Shown: piece by piece, positions 51,991 through 61,269 of the stretch
How positions within the stretch are numbered: position 1 is the stretch's first letter
How the letters are laid out: each line of letters starts with the position of its first letter
From: Ensifer sp. WSM1721
GTDB taxonomy: Bacteria; Pseudomonadota; Alphaproteobacteria; Rhizobiales; Rhizobiaceae
Length of the DNA stretch: 64,000 nucleotides
Reading direction: 5' to 3'
Assembly: GCF_000513895.2 (NCBI RefSeq)
Contig: NZ_CP165782.1
Location: 2,294,001-2,358,000, forward strand
Made by a program: the position numbers and the translations under genes
The notes under the pieces: model-generated
Databases searched by the model: none
The model's input: only the letters and a program-made list of their open reading frames with translations
What the model was told of the DNA's origin: nothing

Positions 51991-52806
51991 ATGCGCCGCG
52001 TCACCGGAATGTTACTGCTCTCCACCTTCGTTCTTTCAGGAGCGACCCTGCCGATGGAGGGACCGCTACCGGTACCGAGGCCCGCAACGGATGGCGATCA
52101 GCCGACGCCAACGCCGCGGCCCGCGATACCCCGCGCGAATGAGACCGGCGAGGGCGAGATCAACGCCCGGAGTGGGCGAGAGCTACCCCCGGGCTGGAAA
52201 GATGATGCTCTTGATGCCGTGCCGGTCGTCGAGATCGAGAAGGAAGACCCGCAAGCATATGCGTCCTGTCTTTCCGCGCTCAGGTCGCTCGGCAGCACTT
52301 TTGCCGAGGCCGACCGCATCGATGACGGTAAGGGCTGCGGCATCGACAAGCCGATCGATGTCAGTGCCATACTGCCGGACGTGGCCCTGAAGCCTGAGGG
52401 CATCATGCGCTGCGAAACGGCCTTGGCGCTTGCTCGCTGGACCAAGGAGACCGCCACTCCGGCCGCCAAAGCTGCTTTCGGACCCGACACCCGTATTGCC
52501 GCCCTGAACCAGGCCTCCACCTATGTCTGTCGCCTGAGGAACAACGGCACCACCGGCAAGATCTCCGAGCACGCCCGCGGCAATGCGGTCGACATCGCCT
52601 CCTTCACTCTCGCAGACGGCAAGATCATCGAGATTCAGCCGCGGGATGAAGATGGCACGATGGCCGGCGCGTTCCAGCGTGCGGTCACGGCCTCTGCCTG
52701 CCTCTACTTCACGACGGTGCTCGACCCGGGCAGCGATGCGGCACATGAAGACCACCTGCATCTCGACGTCATCGAGCGGAAAAACGGGTATCGCTATTGC
52801 CGATAG
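51991..52806 (+). CDS. Extensin-like family protein (secreted)
   Basis: This 271-residue secreted protein has a hydrophobic signal segment (about 1-19). A Pro/Thr-rich linker (PLPVPRPATDGDQPTPTPRP) follows, then an extensin-like C-terminal domain (about 95-271). Residues SEHARGNAVDIASF and HEDHLHLDV form the His/Asp set of D,D-peptidase-like LAS folds. It may cleave or bind peptidoglycan. The ATG at 51991 follows GGAGGACC; 27 earlier codons in frame lack a signal. It is divergent from shmR. Confidence 0.82.
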   Translation: MRRVTGMLLLSTFVLSGATLPMEGPLPVPRPATDGDQPTPTPRPAIPRANETGEGEINARSGRELPPGWKDDALDAVPVVEIEKEDPQAYASCLSALRSLGSTFAEADRIDDGKGCGIDKPIDVSAILPDVALKPEGIMRCETALALARWTKETATPAAKAAFGPDTRIAALNQASTYVCRLRNNGTTGKISEHARGNAVDIASFTLADGKIIEIQPRDEDGTMAGAFQRAVTASACLYFTTVLDPGSDAAHEDHLHLDVIERKNGYRYCR

Positions 52807-53018
52807 AGCGCGATGGGCCGCGGAACTCCCTCATCCGCCGCCGGCACCTTCTCCCTGCAAGACCGGTGAAGGAAACGCCCGAAGTCCCTCGCGGTGGTCG
52901 GAAATGTCGCCAGCCTCAATTGAAACCATCGGCGATCGGCACGATCTATGGAGCGGCACAACGGCGACAAGCCGAAAGTGTCGCTTGACTGCAATCGCCC
53001 GTACTCGAGGAGAATTTT

Positions 53019-53528
53019 ATGCCGCTGACTATGTTTACGCTTTCCGTGCCGGCCTTCACCCGCGGCTTTTCCGCCCTCAGCGGCCTTCTCGACAAAGCCG
53101 AGACCTTCGCCTCGGAGGCCGGCCTTCCGCTTGCCGAGCTCTTCGATGCACGGCTTGCGCCCGACATGCTGCCGCTGGCAGGCCAGATTCAGCGGGCAAG
53201 CGACACCAGCAAGAACGCCATCGCGCGGCTGACGACGCTCGACGTGCCGCGCTTTCCGGATGAAGAACGGACCTTTGCCGACTTGCGCGAGCGCATCGCC
53301 AAGACGCTTGCATTGTTCGAGGCGGTCAAGCCCGAGGACCTCGACGGCAGCGAGACCCGCGAAGTGACGCTCAGCTTCCCAAGCTTCAAGACGACGCTCA
53401 GCGGCGAGGATTACCTCACGAAGTTCGTCCTGCCGAACTTCTATTTCCACGTCACCACCGCCTACGCCATCCTCCGCCACAGGGGCGTGCCGATCGGCAA
53501 AGCCGACTATATCGTCGGCCTCGGCTGA
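53019..53528 (+). CDS. DUF1993 domain-containing protein
   Basis: This 169-residue protein is of the DUF1993 family, a helical DinB-like fold. Blocks include FTRGFSALSGLLDKAETFASE, LRERIAKTLALFEAVKP and FVLPNFYFHVTTAYAILRHRGVPIGKADYIVG. DinB-like proteins often bind a metal with three histidines, but here only two clear histidines fit, so activity is not asserted. GAGGAG lies 12 bases before the ATG. It is a single gene after the extensin gene with 212 empty bases between. Confidence 0.85.
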   Translation: MPLTMFTLSVPAFTRGFSALSGLLDKAETFASEAGLPLAELFDARLAPDMLPLAGQIQRASDTSKNAIARLTTLDVPRFPDEERTFADLRERIAKTLALFEAVKPEDLDGSETREVTLSFPSFKTTLSGEDYLTKFVLPNFYFHVTTAYAILRHRGVPIGKADYIVGLG

Positions 53529-53562
53529 AACGCGACGGCGAAACTCTTGATGCGGATGGAGA

Positions 53563-53744
53563 CACCCCCCTCTGCCCTGCCGGGCATCTCCCCCACAAGG
53601 GGGGAGATCGAAGGAGGCACCGCTGTGCACCATTGCGGCCTCTGTTAGTACGGTTGCCTCGTCGGAGGAGAGGAAGCGGGGAGCGCGCATCTTGCCAATC
53701 TCCCCCTTGTGGGGGAGATGCCCGGACGGGCAGAGGGGGGTGCC
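53563..53744. repeat. Long inverted-repeat intergenic element
   Basis: The left arm (53563-53608) carries CACCCCCCTCTGCCC, CGGGCATCTCCCCC and ACAAGGGGGGAGAT. The right arm (53697-53744) is its near-perfect reverse complement, giving about 45 paired bases around 88 bases. Each arm also has the internal hairpin ATCTCCCCC-ACAAG-GGGGGAGAT. It fills most of the 309-base gap between DUF1993 and fhs, and the rest holds nothing I can name. Confidence 0.8.
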
Positions 53745-53837
53745 ACCCCAAGCAGTTTTGGAGATGCCATTTCTCGTGATAGCCGGTCGTTGCCGCAACA
53801 ATCAGTTTCGAGCTCGCTCTGATCGTAGCTAAAGGCT

Positions 53838-55517
53838 TCAGAACAGTCCCTCAATCAGACCCTGTTCATTGAGGCGGATCTTCTCGGAAGACGGCGCCTT
53901 CGGCAGGCCCGGCATCGTCATGATTTCGCCCGTGACGACGACGATGAAGCCGGCGCCGGCCGCAAGCCGCACCTCGCGGATCGGCACGGCGTGGCCGGTC
54001 GGCGCGCCGCGCAGGTTCGGATCGGTGGAGAAGGAGTATTGCGTCTTCGCCACACAGATCGGCAGGTAGCCGTAACCCTGATCCTCCCAGGTCCTGAGCT
54101 GGTCCCGCACCACCTTGTCGGCGATGACCTCGCTCGCGTGATAGATGTCTTTGGCGATCGTCTCGATCTTGTGGAAGAGCGGCATGTCGTCCGGATAAAG
54201 CGGCGAGAACTGCGAATGGCCCGCATTGGCGAGCTCGACGACCTTGTGAGCAAGTTCCTCGATTCCGGCCGAGCCGTCAGCCCAGTGCGTGCAGAGGACC
54301 GCCTCCGAGCCGAGCGTTCTGACGTAATCCTTGATCGCCTGAATCTCGGCCTCCGTGTCGGAGGTGAAATGATTGATCGCGACCAGCACCGGCACGCCGA
54401 ATTTCTTGACGTTCTGGACGTGCCGGCCGAGGTTGGCGCATCCCTTCCTGAGCGCATCGAGATTCTCGCGCCCCAGATCCTCCTTCTTGACGCCGCCGTT
54501 CATCTTGATCGCCCTCACGGTGGCGACGACGACGGCGGCATCCGGCTTGAGACCGGCCTTGCGGCACTTGATATCGAAGAATTTCTCCGCGCCGAGATCG
54601 GCGCCGAAGCCGGCCTCGGTCACCACATAGTCGGCAAGCTTCAGCGCCGTCGCCGTCGCCACCACCGAATTGCAGCCATGGGCGATGTTGGCGAAGGGCC
54701 CACCGTGGACAAAAGCCGGATTGTTCTCGAGCGTCTGCACGAGGTTCGGCTGCATAGCATCCTTCAGGAGGACGGCCATCGCCCCGTCCGCCTTGATGTC
54801 GCGGGCATAGACCGGGCTCTTGTCGCGCCGGTAGCCGATGATGATGTTGCCGAGACGCTTTTCGAGGTCCTGAATGTCCATTGCGAGACACAGGATCGCC
54901 ATCACCTCCGAGGCGACGGTGATGTCGAATCCCGTCTCGCGCGGGTAGCCGTTGGCGACGCCGCCCAGCGAACCGATGATCTGGCGCAGCGCCCGGTCGT
55001 TCATGTCCATCACCCGCCGCCAAGCGATGCGGCGGATGTCGATGGCCTGCTCGTTGCCCCAATAGATGTGGTTGTCGATCAGCGCCGCGAGCAGGTTATG
55101 TGCGGCGGTGACCGCGTGGAAATCACCGGTGAAATGAAGGTTGATGTCCTCCATCGGCACGACCTGAGCATAGCCGCCGCCGGCAGCACCCCCCTTGATG
55201 CCGAAGCACGGGCCGAGCGACGCTTCGCGGATGCAGACGATCGTCCTCTTGCCGATACGGTTGAGACCATCGCCGAGACCGACCGTGGTCGTCGTCTTGC
55301 CCTCGCCGGCCGGTGTCGGGTTGATCGACGTCACGAGGATGAGGCGGCCGTTCCTCTTTTCCTTCTGCGCCGCGATGAACTGCGCGCTCACCTTCGCCTT
55401 GTCATGGCCGTAGGGAAGCAGATGCTCCGGCGGAATACCGAGCTTGGCGCCGATCTCCATGATCGGCTTCTTCTTCGCGGCACGCGCGATCTCGATGTCC
55501 GACTTGACCTCCCCCAT
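53838..55517 (-). CDS. fhs: Formate-tetrahydrofolate ligase
   Basis: Fhs makes 10-formyl-tetrahydrofolate from formate, ATP and tetrahydrofolate. The 559-residue protein is normal for the family. It has the ATP loop [22 protein letters not shown] (N-terminal third), [32 protein letters not shown] and [19 protein letters not shown]. The C-terminal [16 protein letters not shown] is also typical. The start at 55517 is the first ATG. It is probably a single gene, 86 bases downstream of the leftward five-gene operon; read-through from that operon is possible. Confidence 0.96.
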   Translation of the reverse strand: MGEVKSDIEIARAAKKKPIMEIGAKLGIPPEHLLPYGHDKAKVSAQFIAAQKEKRNGRLILVTSINPTPAGEGKTTTTVGLGDGLNRIGKRTIVCIREASLGPCFGIKGGAAGGGYAQVVPMEDINLHFTGDFHAVTAAHNLLAALIDNHIYWGNEQAIDIRRIAWRRVMDMNDRALRQIIGSLGGVANGYPRETGFDITVASEVMAILCLAMDIQDLEKRLGNIIIGYRRDKSPVYARDIKADGAMAVLLKDAMQPNLVQTLENNPAFVHGGPFANIAHGCNSVVATATALKLADYVVTEAGFGADLGAEKFFDIKCRKAGLKPDAAVVVATVRAIKMNGGVKKEDLGRENLDALRKGCANLGRHVQNVKKFGVPVLVAINHFTSDTEAEIQAIKDYVRTLGSEAVLCTHWADGSAGIEELAHKVVELANAGHSQFSPLYPDDMPLFHKIETIAKDIYHASEVIADKVVRDQLRTWEDQGYGYLPICVAKTQYSFSTDPNLRGAPTGHAVPIREVRLAAGAGFIVVVTGEIMTMPGLPKAPSSEKIRLNEQGLIEGLF

Positions 55518-55603
55518 GGCTCTCCCCCCTTTTTTGATCTGCGCATTCCGCCTCCCGCGGAGTGCGCCGCATCCGTCTCTATGAGCTTTTTATGGTCCAC
55601 TCG

Positions 55604-56827
55604 TCAGCGGGCGAGAATGTCGCGCATCTCCACGATATTGGACCTGACGCGAAGGATATAGAAGCCCATGGTGGCAAGATGCGTCGGCATGATCCAGCCA
55701 TCCTCGCGGCCATTCGATATGATGAGCGGTTGAATGCGCAACGCGGCGCGAAGCTGCCTCAGCGTTTCCGTATAGATCGGCGTCAGACCGCGTTGCGTGA
55801 CGACGTTCTCGAAATCCGCGCCGGCGGCCGACAGGATGCCGTAATAGCCGTAGAGCTGGCCGAAGGCGAACCAGAAGCGATCGTCGGCGCGCGTGTCGAA
55901 CCAGCCGCCATTGTGGAATTCCGAACGCTCGCGGATGATCGCTGACGTATTGCCGAGATCGTTGGCGACGCGGTCGAGGAACTCCACCATATTGTCGGAC
56001 CGGCCGTCGAAAATCGCCTCGCATTTGCCGAGCGACACGTTGAACTTCCGGAAATCGCGCATAGCCGCCCGATAGAAGCTCGGCGTCGGAGTTTTCGGGC
56101 CGAAGGGATTGAGGCCGAAATACCAGGTTTCCTCGTCGAACTGGATGTTGCCGCGCGCGCTCTGCAGGTCGTTGTTGACGCCGGACGTGCCGCGAACGCG
56201 ACCGAGCGAATCGACGAGTTCGACCGCCGTTCGACGCACCGCTTGGTTGACACCGCGCTGGAACGACGCCTTGTTGTCGAGCCAGGGCGTATCGTCCCAA
56301 TCGAGCCCGAAGAGGCCGAGCTTGTAGGCGAGCATCGAGGATATCCAGGCATTCTGGTTGACGTTGAGATCGATCAGATCGGCCGCGACATCGACGACGG
56401 CCGAGGTCTGGCAAACCGTTCCAGCCGGAAGCTGCGCCACCGCAAGGGCCTCCGTGGTGTTGTCCGCGCTCGACGGACCCGCCGCGGCAGCCTGGCTGGC
56501 GGTTGCGGCAGCACCGGATTGTCCCGTCGTCGCGCCCGGGCCGCTGACCGGCGAGCCGGCCGGCGTCTTGCGCTCGGCAAGTTTGTAGCGATCGACGTAA
56601 TCCGGATCGAAATTGGTCCAGGCCTGCGTCTGCCAGATGAAGTAACCATAGAAGAGGATGAGTCCCAGAAGGATCAGGGCTAGCGGCCCCTTGATGATCC
56701 AGCTACGCCCCCGGTACCAATTGCCGAGCGCGACGAAGGGCCAGAGAAGCCACGCTACCGCCAGCCCGATGCCACGGCCGACCGCCGCAAAAACACGCTG
56801 GAAGAACGCAACGATCGGATCGAACAT
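55604..56827 (-). CDS. DUF2333 family membrane-anchored protein
   Basis: This 407-residue protein has membrane helices near 15-38 and 44-68 (WIIKGPLALILLGLILFYGYFIW). An Ala/Gly/Pro/Ser-rich linker (about 90-125) follows, then a soluble DUF2333 domain (about 130-407) outside the membrane, including WISSMLAYKLGLFGLDWDDTPWLDNKASFQRG and WFDTRADDRFWFAFGQLYGYYGIL. The family has no known function. It is the last gene of a five-gene operon with an AAA+ ATPase, and the DUF6638-like gene ends three bases before its start. It probably anchors the system in the inner membrane. Confidence 0.85.
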   Translation of the reverse strand: MFDPIVAFFQRVFAAVGRGIGLAVAWLLWPFVALGNWYRGRSWIIKGPLALILLGLILFYGYFIWQTQAWTNFDPDYVDRYKLAERKTPAGSPVSGPGATTGQSGAAATASQAAAAGPSSADNTTEALAVAQLPAGTVCQTSAVVDVAADLIDLNVNQNAWISSMLAYKLGLFGLDWDDTPWLDNKASFQRGVNQAVRRTAVELVDSLGRVRGTSGVNNDLQSARGNIQFDEETWYFGLNPFGPKTPTPSFYRAAMRDFRKFNVSLGKCEAIFDGRSDNMVEFLDRVANDLGNTSAIIRERSEFHNGGWFDTRADDRFWFAFGQLYGYYGILSAAGADFENVVTQRGLTPIYTETLRQLRAALRIQPLIISNGREDGWIMPTHLATMGFYILRVRSNIVEMRDILAR

Positions 56828-56830
56828 TTT

Positions 56831-58120
56831 CTATTCCTCTGTGAGACCGTAAAGCTTGTGGCGGAAGGCGGCCTTATCCTTGAGATATGTGTCGGTCAGG
56901 GTCGCAACAACATATTCGCGGAACTTTTCGCTGTAGCGCTCGTAAGCATCATAGAAGCCCTGCTTGTCGAAGACGAAACGCGAGACGAAATCGCGGGGGG
57001 TAAGTTGCGATATCAGGCGGTTGACCAGCCATTGATCCGGATGCCGCGGCGCTGCCCGGACGAGCAGGAAACGATTTTCCGGCGCCACCTCCGGCATGCT
57101 GATCGTGCCCGTGGCCGCGATCGCCCGCGACATTTCCTGAAGGAAGGGATAGATCCCGTCGCGCGCGACGAGCGCCGCATTGCGGTGAATCCAGGTCTGC
57201 AGCCATATCCGGTCGGCATTCATCAGATCGGCAGTCGCGTCGGCCTCGTTGATCAGCCCGCGAATGACCATATCGGCGCGATGCTGGAAAAGACCGGATT
57301 CCTGCACCCAGGATGCCTGCGGCAGTTGCAGGCGATTTGTCGTCGCCAGGAAATCGTAGATGCGGGCGTGATCGGTGATGGCGATATAGCTTACCTGCCA
57401 CGGCCTGGACCGCCGGAAGCCCGGAACCGAGGGATCGCAGATCACCGTCGTCGTCTTCTCGTCCAGGAAAACGTAAACGCCGCCGAAGTGATTGGCCCAG
57501 TAGGCCTCATGCCGGAAGACGAGTTCTTCCGGGACGAGCGCGTTCTGCCGGATGTCGCCGGTCGTCTTGGCGAGTTCCACCATCCGCTCGAGCATCGCAT
57601 CATCGGCCCAGGCATTAGGCACCTTCTTCAGCCGGTCGATCAGTTCACGAAGCTCCGTCGCCTTGCCGAGCATGTCCTCGGCGGAGAGCACCCGGAAGCG
57701 CACCTCGTTGATCGACAGAAGATCGTCGATGTCCTCGATGACGGACACCGAATCCTCGATCTCGCCATAAAGCGCGTCCTTGATCGTGACCGCATTGATC
57801 GCGCGACTGTTCGCGTTGAAGAATTCATGCATCAGCGCCGCGGTATTGGAAAAGCTCGTGTGAACGACCGGCAGTTCCGCCTGCGCGGGCGTCAGGATGA
57901 TGAAGCGCCGATTGACCCGGTTCGGGTCGAGATAATCGCGGTCTCCCAGTTCCTCGGCGATTTCCGGCGAGAAGCCGGTCATGTCGATGCTGAACCGCTC
58001 GAGCGCCGTCGGTCGGAGACCGAAGCCTTCCAGCGCCTTGTTGTAGCGTGCGATGAGGTGCGGCTCGGAAATGTCGAGCAGCCGTCCGTAGATGAGTTCC
58101 GCTTCGAGGAGGCGCTTCAT
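56831..58120 (-). CDS. DUF6638-like protein of the AAA+ operon
   Basis: This 429-residue soluble protein has no signal and no membrane segment. I recognise it only as a conserved rhizobial family (DUF6638 from memory). It is rich in charged residues, with blocks such as FSIDMTGFSPEIAEELGDRDYLDPNRVNRRFIILTPAQ and RRSRPWQVSYIAITDHARIYDFL. A C-terminal acidic/basic helix ends it. I start at the ATG at 58120 (MKRLLEAEL). It lies between the AAA+ ATPase (19-base gap) and the DUF2333 gene (three-base gap). No catalytic motif is visible. Confidence 0.7.
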   Translation of the reverse strand: MKRLLEAELIYGRLLDISEPHLIARYNKALEGFGLRPTALERFSIDMTGFSPEIAEELGDRDYLDPNRVNRRFIILTPAQAELPVVHTSFSNTAALMHEFFNANSRAINAVTIKDALYGEIEDSVSVIEDIDDLLSINEVRFRVLSAEDMLGKATELRELIDRLKKVPNAWADDAMLERMVELAKTTGDIRQNALVPEELVFRHEAYWANHFGGVYVFLDEKTTTVICDPSVPGFRRSRPWQVSYIAITDHARIYDFLATTNRLQLPQASWVQESGLFQHRADMVIRGLINEADATADLMNADRIWLQTWIHRNAALVARDGIYPFLQEMSRAIAATGTISMPEVAPENRFLLVRAAPRHPDQWLVNRLISQLTPRDFVSRFVFDKQGFYDAYERYSEKFREYVVATLTDTYLKDKAAFRHKLYGLTEE

Positions 58121-58139
58121 GCGGCAGTATTCTCTTTGA

Positions 58140-60056
58140 TCATGCCTGCCACCTGCCATCGCGCTTCATCGTCTCGATCTCTCGGATCGCCTTCTCGCGC
58201 TGGCGCTCGCGGCGGATGATGTCGGCGACGGCGGCATCGTCGGTCTTGTCGGTGTAGCGGAATTCGCTGTCGGCATAGCGATTGATTTCTTGCAGCACCA
58301 TCTCGATCGTGATCGGGCCGCGCAGTTCCTCGATCATCCCCTTCTTCTCGTCGTAGGACTTGTGCATGAAGGAGCCCGCATCCTTGAACCAGTCGTCGGG
58401 CAATTCGACGTCCATGGCGCGCATCTTGATCGCGTCCGTGATGTTCCTGATCGCCCGGCCGGTGAAGCGGGGTTCCGCCTCCTTGATCATGTGCAGATAG
58501 GCGCCGACGTCGGCAAGCGTGGCGATCTTGCCCTTCTCCTTCTCGTAGCGCTCCCAGACAGCGACCAACCCCTCCTCCTGCGGCCGCGCATGCGCAGAGT
58601 AGGATTGAGAGACGGCCCGCTTGATCTCCTGTCCGGCATAGAGTTCGTGTTGCCCAAGCGGAATCTTGTGATTCTTGCCGACGAGCAGCGCGAAGATGTC
58701 GATGTAGTCCGCCTCCGTCTGCGGCCCGTCGACCAGCCAACGCGCGCCGGCCCGCTGGCGCAGCGCATCGTCCACATTCTCCGGGTGGTTCGAGAACATG
58801 CCGAAAGTGCAGTTGCCACGCACGACGGTCGAGGCGCCGGCGAAACTCTCCATCAGCACCGCCGTCACCTCGTGCTGGCCGGCAGACGCGCGGTCATCGG
58901 AACGCTTCGCGGCCACCTGGTCCACATCGTCGATCGTGCCAAAGCCGATCGCCCGCGGGTTCATCACGTTGTTGACGAACTCCTTGCAGTTCTGACCCGA
59001 CTTGCCCTGATAGGACGAAATCTGGTCGACACCGAAGTTCTCGTAATGGAAGGGGTAGCCAGCGACACCGCAATAGTCGTGGAGCATGCCGGCAAGCATC
59101 TGGATCAGGATCGTCTTGCCGGTGCCGGGCATGCCGTCGCCGATGAAGGTGAAGAGGAAACCGCCGAGTTCGACGAACGGATTCATCTGCCGGTCGAAAT
59201 CATAGGCCATCAGCATCTTCGCAAGCTTCAGCGCCTGGTGCTTGGCAATGTGGTTGCCGATGATCTCCTCGGGCTTCTTGAAGGTCATGACCAGGGGTTT
59301 ACGCTTCTGCCCGGGCGCGACATCGAAACCGTTCAGCGTGAAGTCATCCTGGTCGAGCCGGATGTGGACGTTCTCGAAATTCTGCAGCCCGGTGAAGCGC
59401 GCCTTGCGGGCGATCAGGCCCTCGATCGCGACGCGGCAGAAGGCCCGCGCCCGCGCGGTGAGCGCAAGGTCGTCCGGCGCGCCGGCGATGGTGCGGTCGA
59501 GGCCAGCGACCATGCTTTTCAGCGCGTCCTGCGGCGTATCGAAGAGGAAGTCCGGTTCCGCGGCATCGTCGATCGGCTCCCCCTCCCCCTGCAGCGTCGC
59601 GCCGATATAGGCGGCAAGCGTGAAGGCGGCGATATAGGCCGATGCCGATAGCAGCGCCTTGAAGTGGCCCGCATCCTCGCCCGTCAACGGTGCGCTTACA
59701 TTGCGTGCCTGCAGCTGCTCGAGGCTCGTCTGCCGCGCGAAGACATCGGCGACGGCGAGCGCCACCTGGATGCCGCGCCGAGTCCGGTAGAGGACGGCAT
59801 GCTGCGCCGGCGAAAGCAGCGGATCGGCGCCGCGCACGGCCTGAACGGTGCGGGCGAGTTCGACCTCATGCGTGCGGCGCTGCCCGCCGGTCGACACGGT
59901 CGACACGAAACGCCGGCCCGTACCGGCGATCGGTGTGCCTGTGGGGGCGTCGTCCCGCTCGAGAACAACCAGTTTGGTGACGAGGCTCTGCGCGACCGCC
60001 TGATGCTTGGCGATGTCGTCCTCGTGCAACGTCGTGAGGCCCGCGTTCAACGTCAT
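58140..60056 (-). CDS. AAA+ ATPase of the five-gene operon
   Basis: This 638-residue protein has an N-terminal region of about 280 residues without recognised motifs. Its ATPase domain then runs from about 290. Walker A is GDGMPGTGKT (306-315) and the Walker B-like strand is GFGTIDDVD (371-379, D376/D377). Polar sensor residues follow in MFSNHPENVDD (N423), and possible arginine fingers in LRQRAGARW. It is cytoplasmic, with an N-terminal extension of unknown role. The gene lies three bases after the preceding unknown gene. Similar ATPases remodel or disassemble protein polymers; the substrate may be the coiled-coil protein encoded first in the operon. That is inference. Confidence 0.8.
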   Translation of the reverse strand: MTLNAGLTTLHEDDIAKHQAVAQSLVTKLVVLERDDAPTGTPIAGTGRRFVSTVSTGGQRRTHEVELARTVQAVRGADPLLSPAQHAVLYRTRRGIQVALAVADVFARQTSLEQLQARNVSAPLTGEDAGHFKALLSASAYIAAFTLAAYIGATLQGEGEPIDDAAEPDFLFDTPQDALKSMVAGLDRTIAGAPDDLALTARARAFCRVAIEGLIARKARFTGLQNFENVHIRLDQDDFTLNGFDVAPGQKRKPLVMTFKKPEEIIGNHIAKHQALKLAKMLMAYDFDRQMNPFVELGGFLFTFIGDGMPGTGKTILIQMLAGMLHDYCGVAGYPFHYENFGVDQISSYQGKSGQNCKEFVNNVMNPRAIGFGTIDDVDQVAAKRSDDRASAGQHEVTAVLMESFAGASTVVRGNCTFGMFSNHPENVDDALRQRAGARWLVDGPQTEADYIDIFALLVGKNHKIPLGQHELYAGQEIKRAVSQSYSAHARPQEEGLVAVWERYEKEKGKIATLADVGAYLHMIKEAEPRFTGRAIRNITDAIKMRAMDVELPDDWFKDAGSFMHKSYDEKKGMIEELRGPITIEMVLQEINRYADSEFRYTDKTDDAAVADIIRRERQREKAIREIETMKRDGRWQA

Positions 60057-60059
60057 GGA

Positions 60060-61208
60060 TCAAACCTCGCTCACCACCTGGTTGCCGGAAATAACATGCA
60101 CCTTGTAATCGCCGAACACCTGGGCCGTCTCGCCGGCCGCATAGAGCGCCTGATAGGCATCGTGTGGCACAAGTGCGTGCTTCTCGTAGGCACTCACACC
60201 CATTCGCGCCGCATCGAGATTGGCGGTGTCGATATGGAATTCCTCCTGAGCCGGCGTGGTCGACCAGAAGCCGCTTTTCGCCGGCCGTTCCGCCTTGGAG
60301 AAAACCTCCTGCACCGTCCAGGTCAGAAGCCAGGCATTTTCCGTCTTGCGCACCCGGGAGAGGATGTCGTTGATCCTGGCATTATTCTCCGTGATCCCGG
60401 CCGAATAGAAGGGTCCGAGCACGATGCGGCGAAGCTGCTTCGGATGCAGCTCCGGGAAATCCTTGTCGAGATTGGTGGCGATCGTCACCGGCGTCAGCGA
60501 ATAGGCGCTGTTCTTGGAGGCGAAATCGTCGAAGCGGCTGGCCAGCTCCGGATTGAGCAGGCCGCCGACCGGAAGCGGGATCTCGACCTCCGGGTTGAGC
60601 TTGCCGTCTTCGGTGACCAGCATCTCCACGATGTTTTCCGAAGAATCTTCGATCGTCGCCATATAGACCATCGGCAGCGCCTGGCTGCCGTCGAAGGCGC
60701 CCCAGGAAACGACGTAATAGGCCCGCATCGTCTTCGGATTGACGGCGACCCGGATCGTCTCCGGCAGAACAAAGGGCGAAAAGATTTCGCCCTTGCCTAT
60801 CTGCTCCAGATAGAGCCTCTCCGCCATGCGGGCCTGCAGTGCCTCCGGAAAGGCCTTCTGCCGCAGAATGAAGTCCACCATCTCCTCGCGCAGCGCATCG
60901 GCGGAAGGGATGCTTGCCAGTCGCTTCTCCGCGCTCTGCCGGTCGTTTTCGAGCTCCAGGACGTTCTGGAAAACCGGGAACCCGCTCTCCGCACGCGAGA
61001 TCCGAAAATGCTCGACAAAGCCGATGCGATTTTCCCAGCAGGCGATCGAGGCCTTCAGCCGGGCAAGATAGGGAACGATGACCTCACCGACGACCGTGTT
61101 GCGGTAGAGCGGCGAATTGCGGTCGCCGAGGAAGAGTTCAAGCCCCGCCAGAGCGGCCCGGATGGAAGTGAAATACTGCCTGACGGCTGGAGATACGGCG
61201 GTATTCAT
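60060..61208 (-). CDS. Conserved protein of unknown function in the AAA+ operon
   Basis: This 382-residue soluble protein is one I do not recognise. It has helical N-terminal and beta-rich middle parts (VEMLVTEDGKLNPEVEIPLPVGGLLNPELASRFDDF) and no visible catalytic motif. The ATG at 61208 (MNTAVSPAV) is preferred to an earlier ATG at 61226. The gene lies 61 bases after the coiled-coil gene and three bases before the ATPase gene. It should be part of the same complex or pathway. Confidence 0.65.
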   Translation of the reverse strand: MNTAVSPAVRQYFTSIRAALAGLELFLGDRNSPLYRNTVVGEVIVPYLARLKASIACWENRIGFVEHFRISRAESGFPVFQNVLELENDRQSAEKRLASIPSADALREEMVDFILRQKAFPEALQARMAERLYLEQIGKGEIFSPFVLPETIRVAVNPKTMRAYYVVSWGAFDGSQALPMVYMATIEDSSENIVEMLVTEDGKLNPEVEIPLPVGGLLNPELASRFDDFASKNSAYSLTPVTIATNLDKDFPELHPKQLRRIVLGPFYSAGITENNARINDILSRVRKTENAWLLTWTVQEVFSKAERPAKSGFWSTTPAQEEFHIDTANLDAARMGVSAYEKHALVPHDAYQALYAAGETAQVFGDYKVHVISGNQVVSEV

Positions 61209-61269
61209 CAAAACCCCTCCGGCCACTGCCGAAAGGCGCTCGGAAAGCTGGTCATCGCCGGCTTACCGA

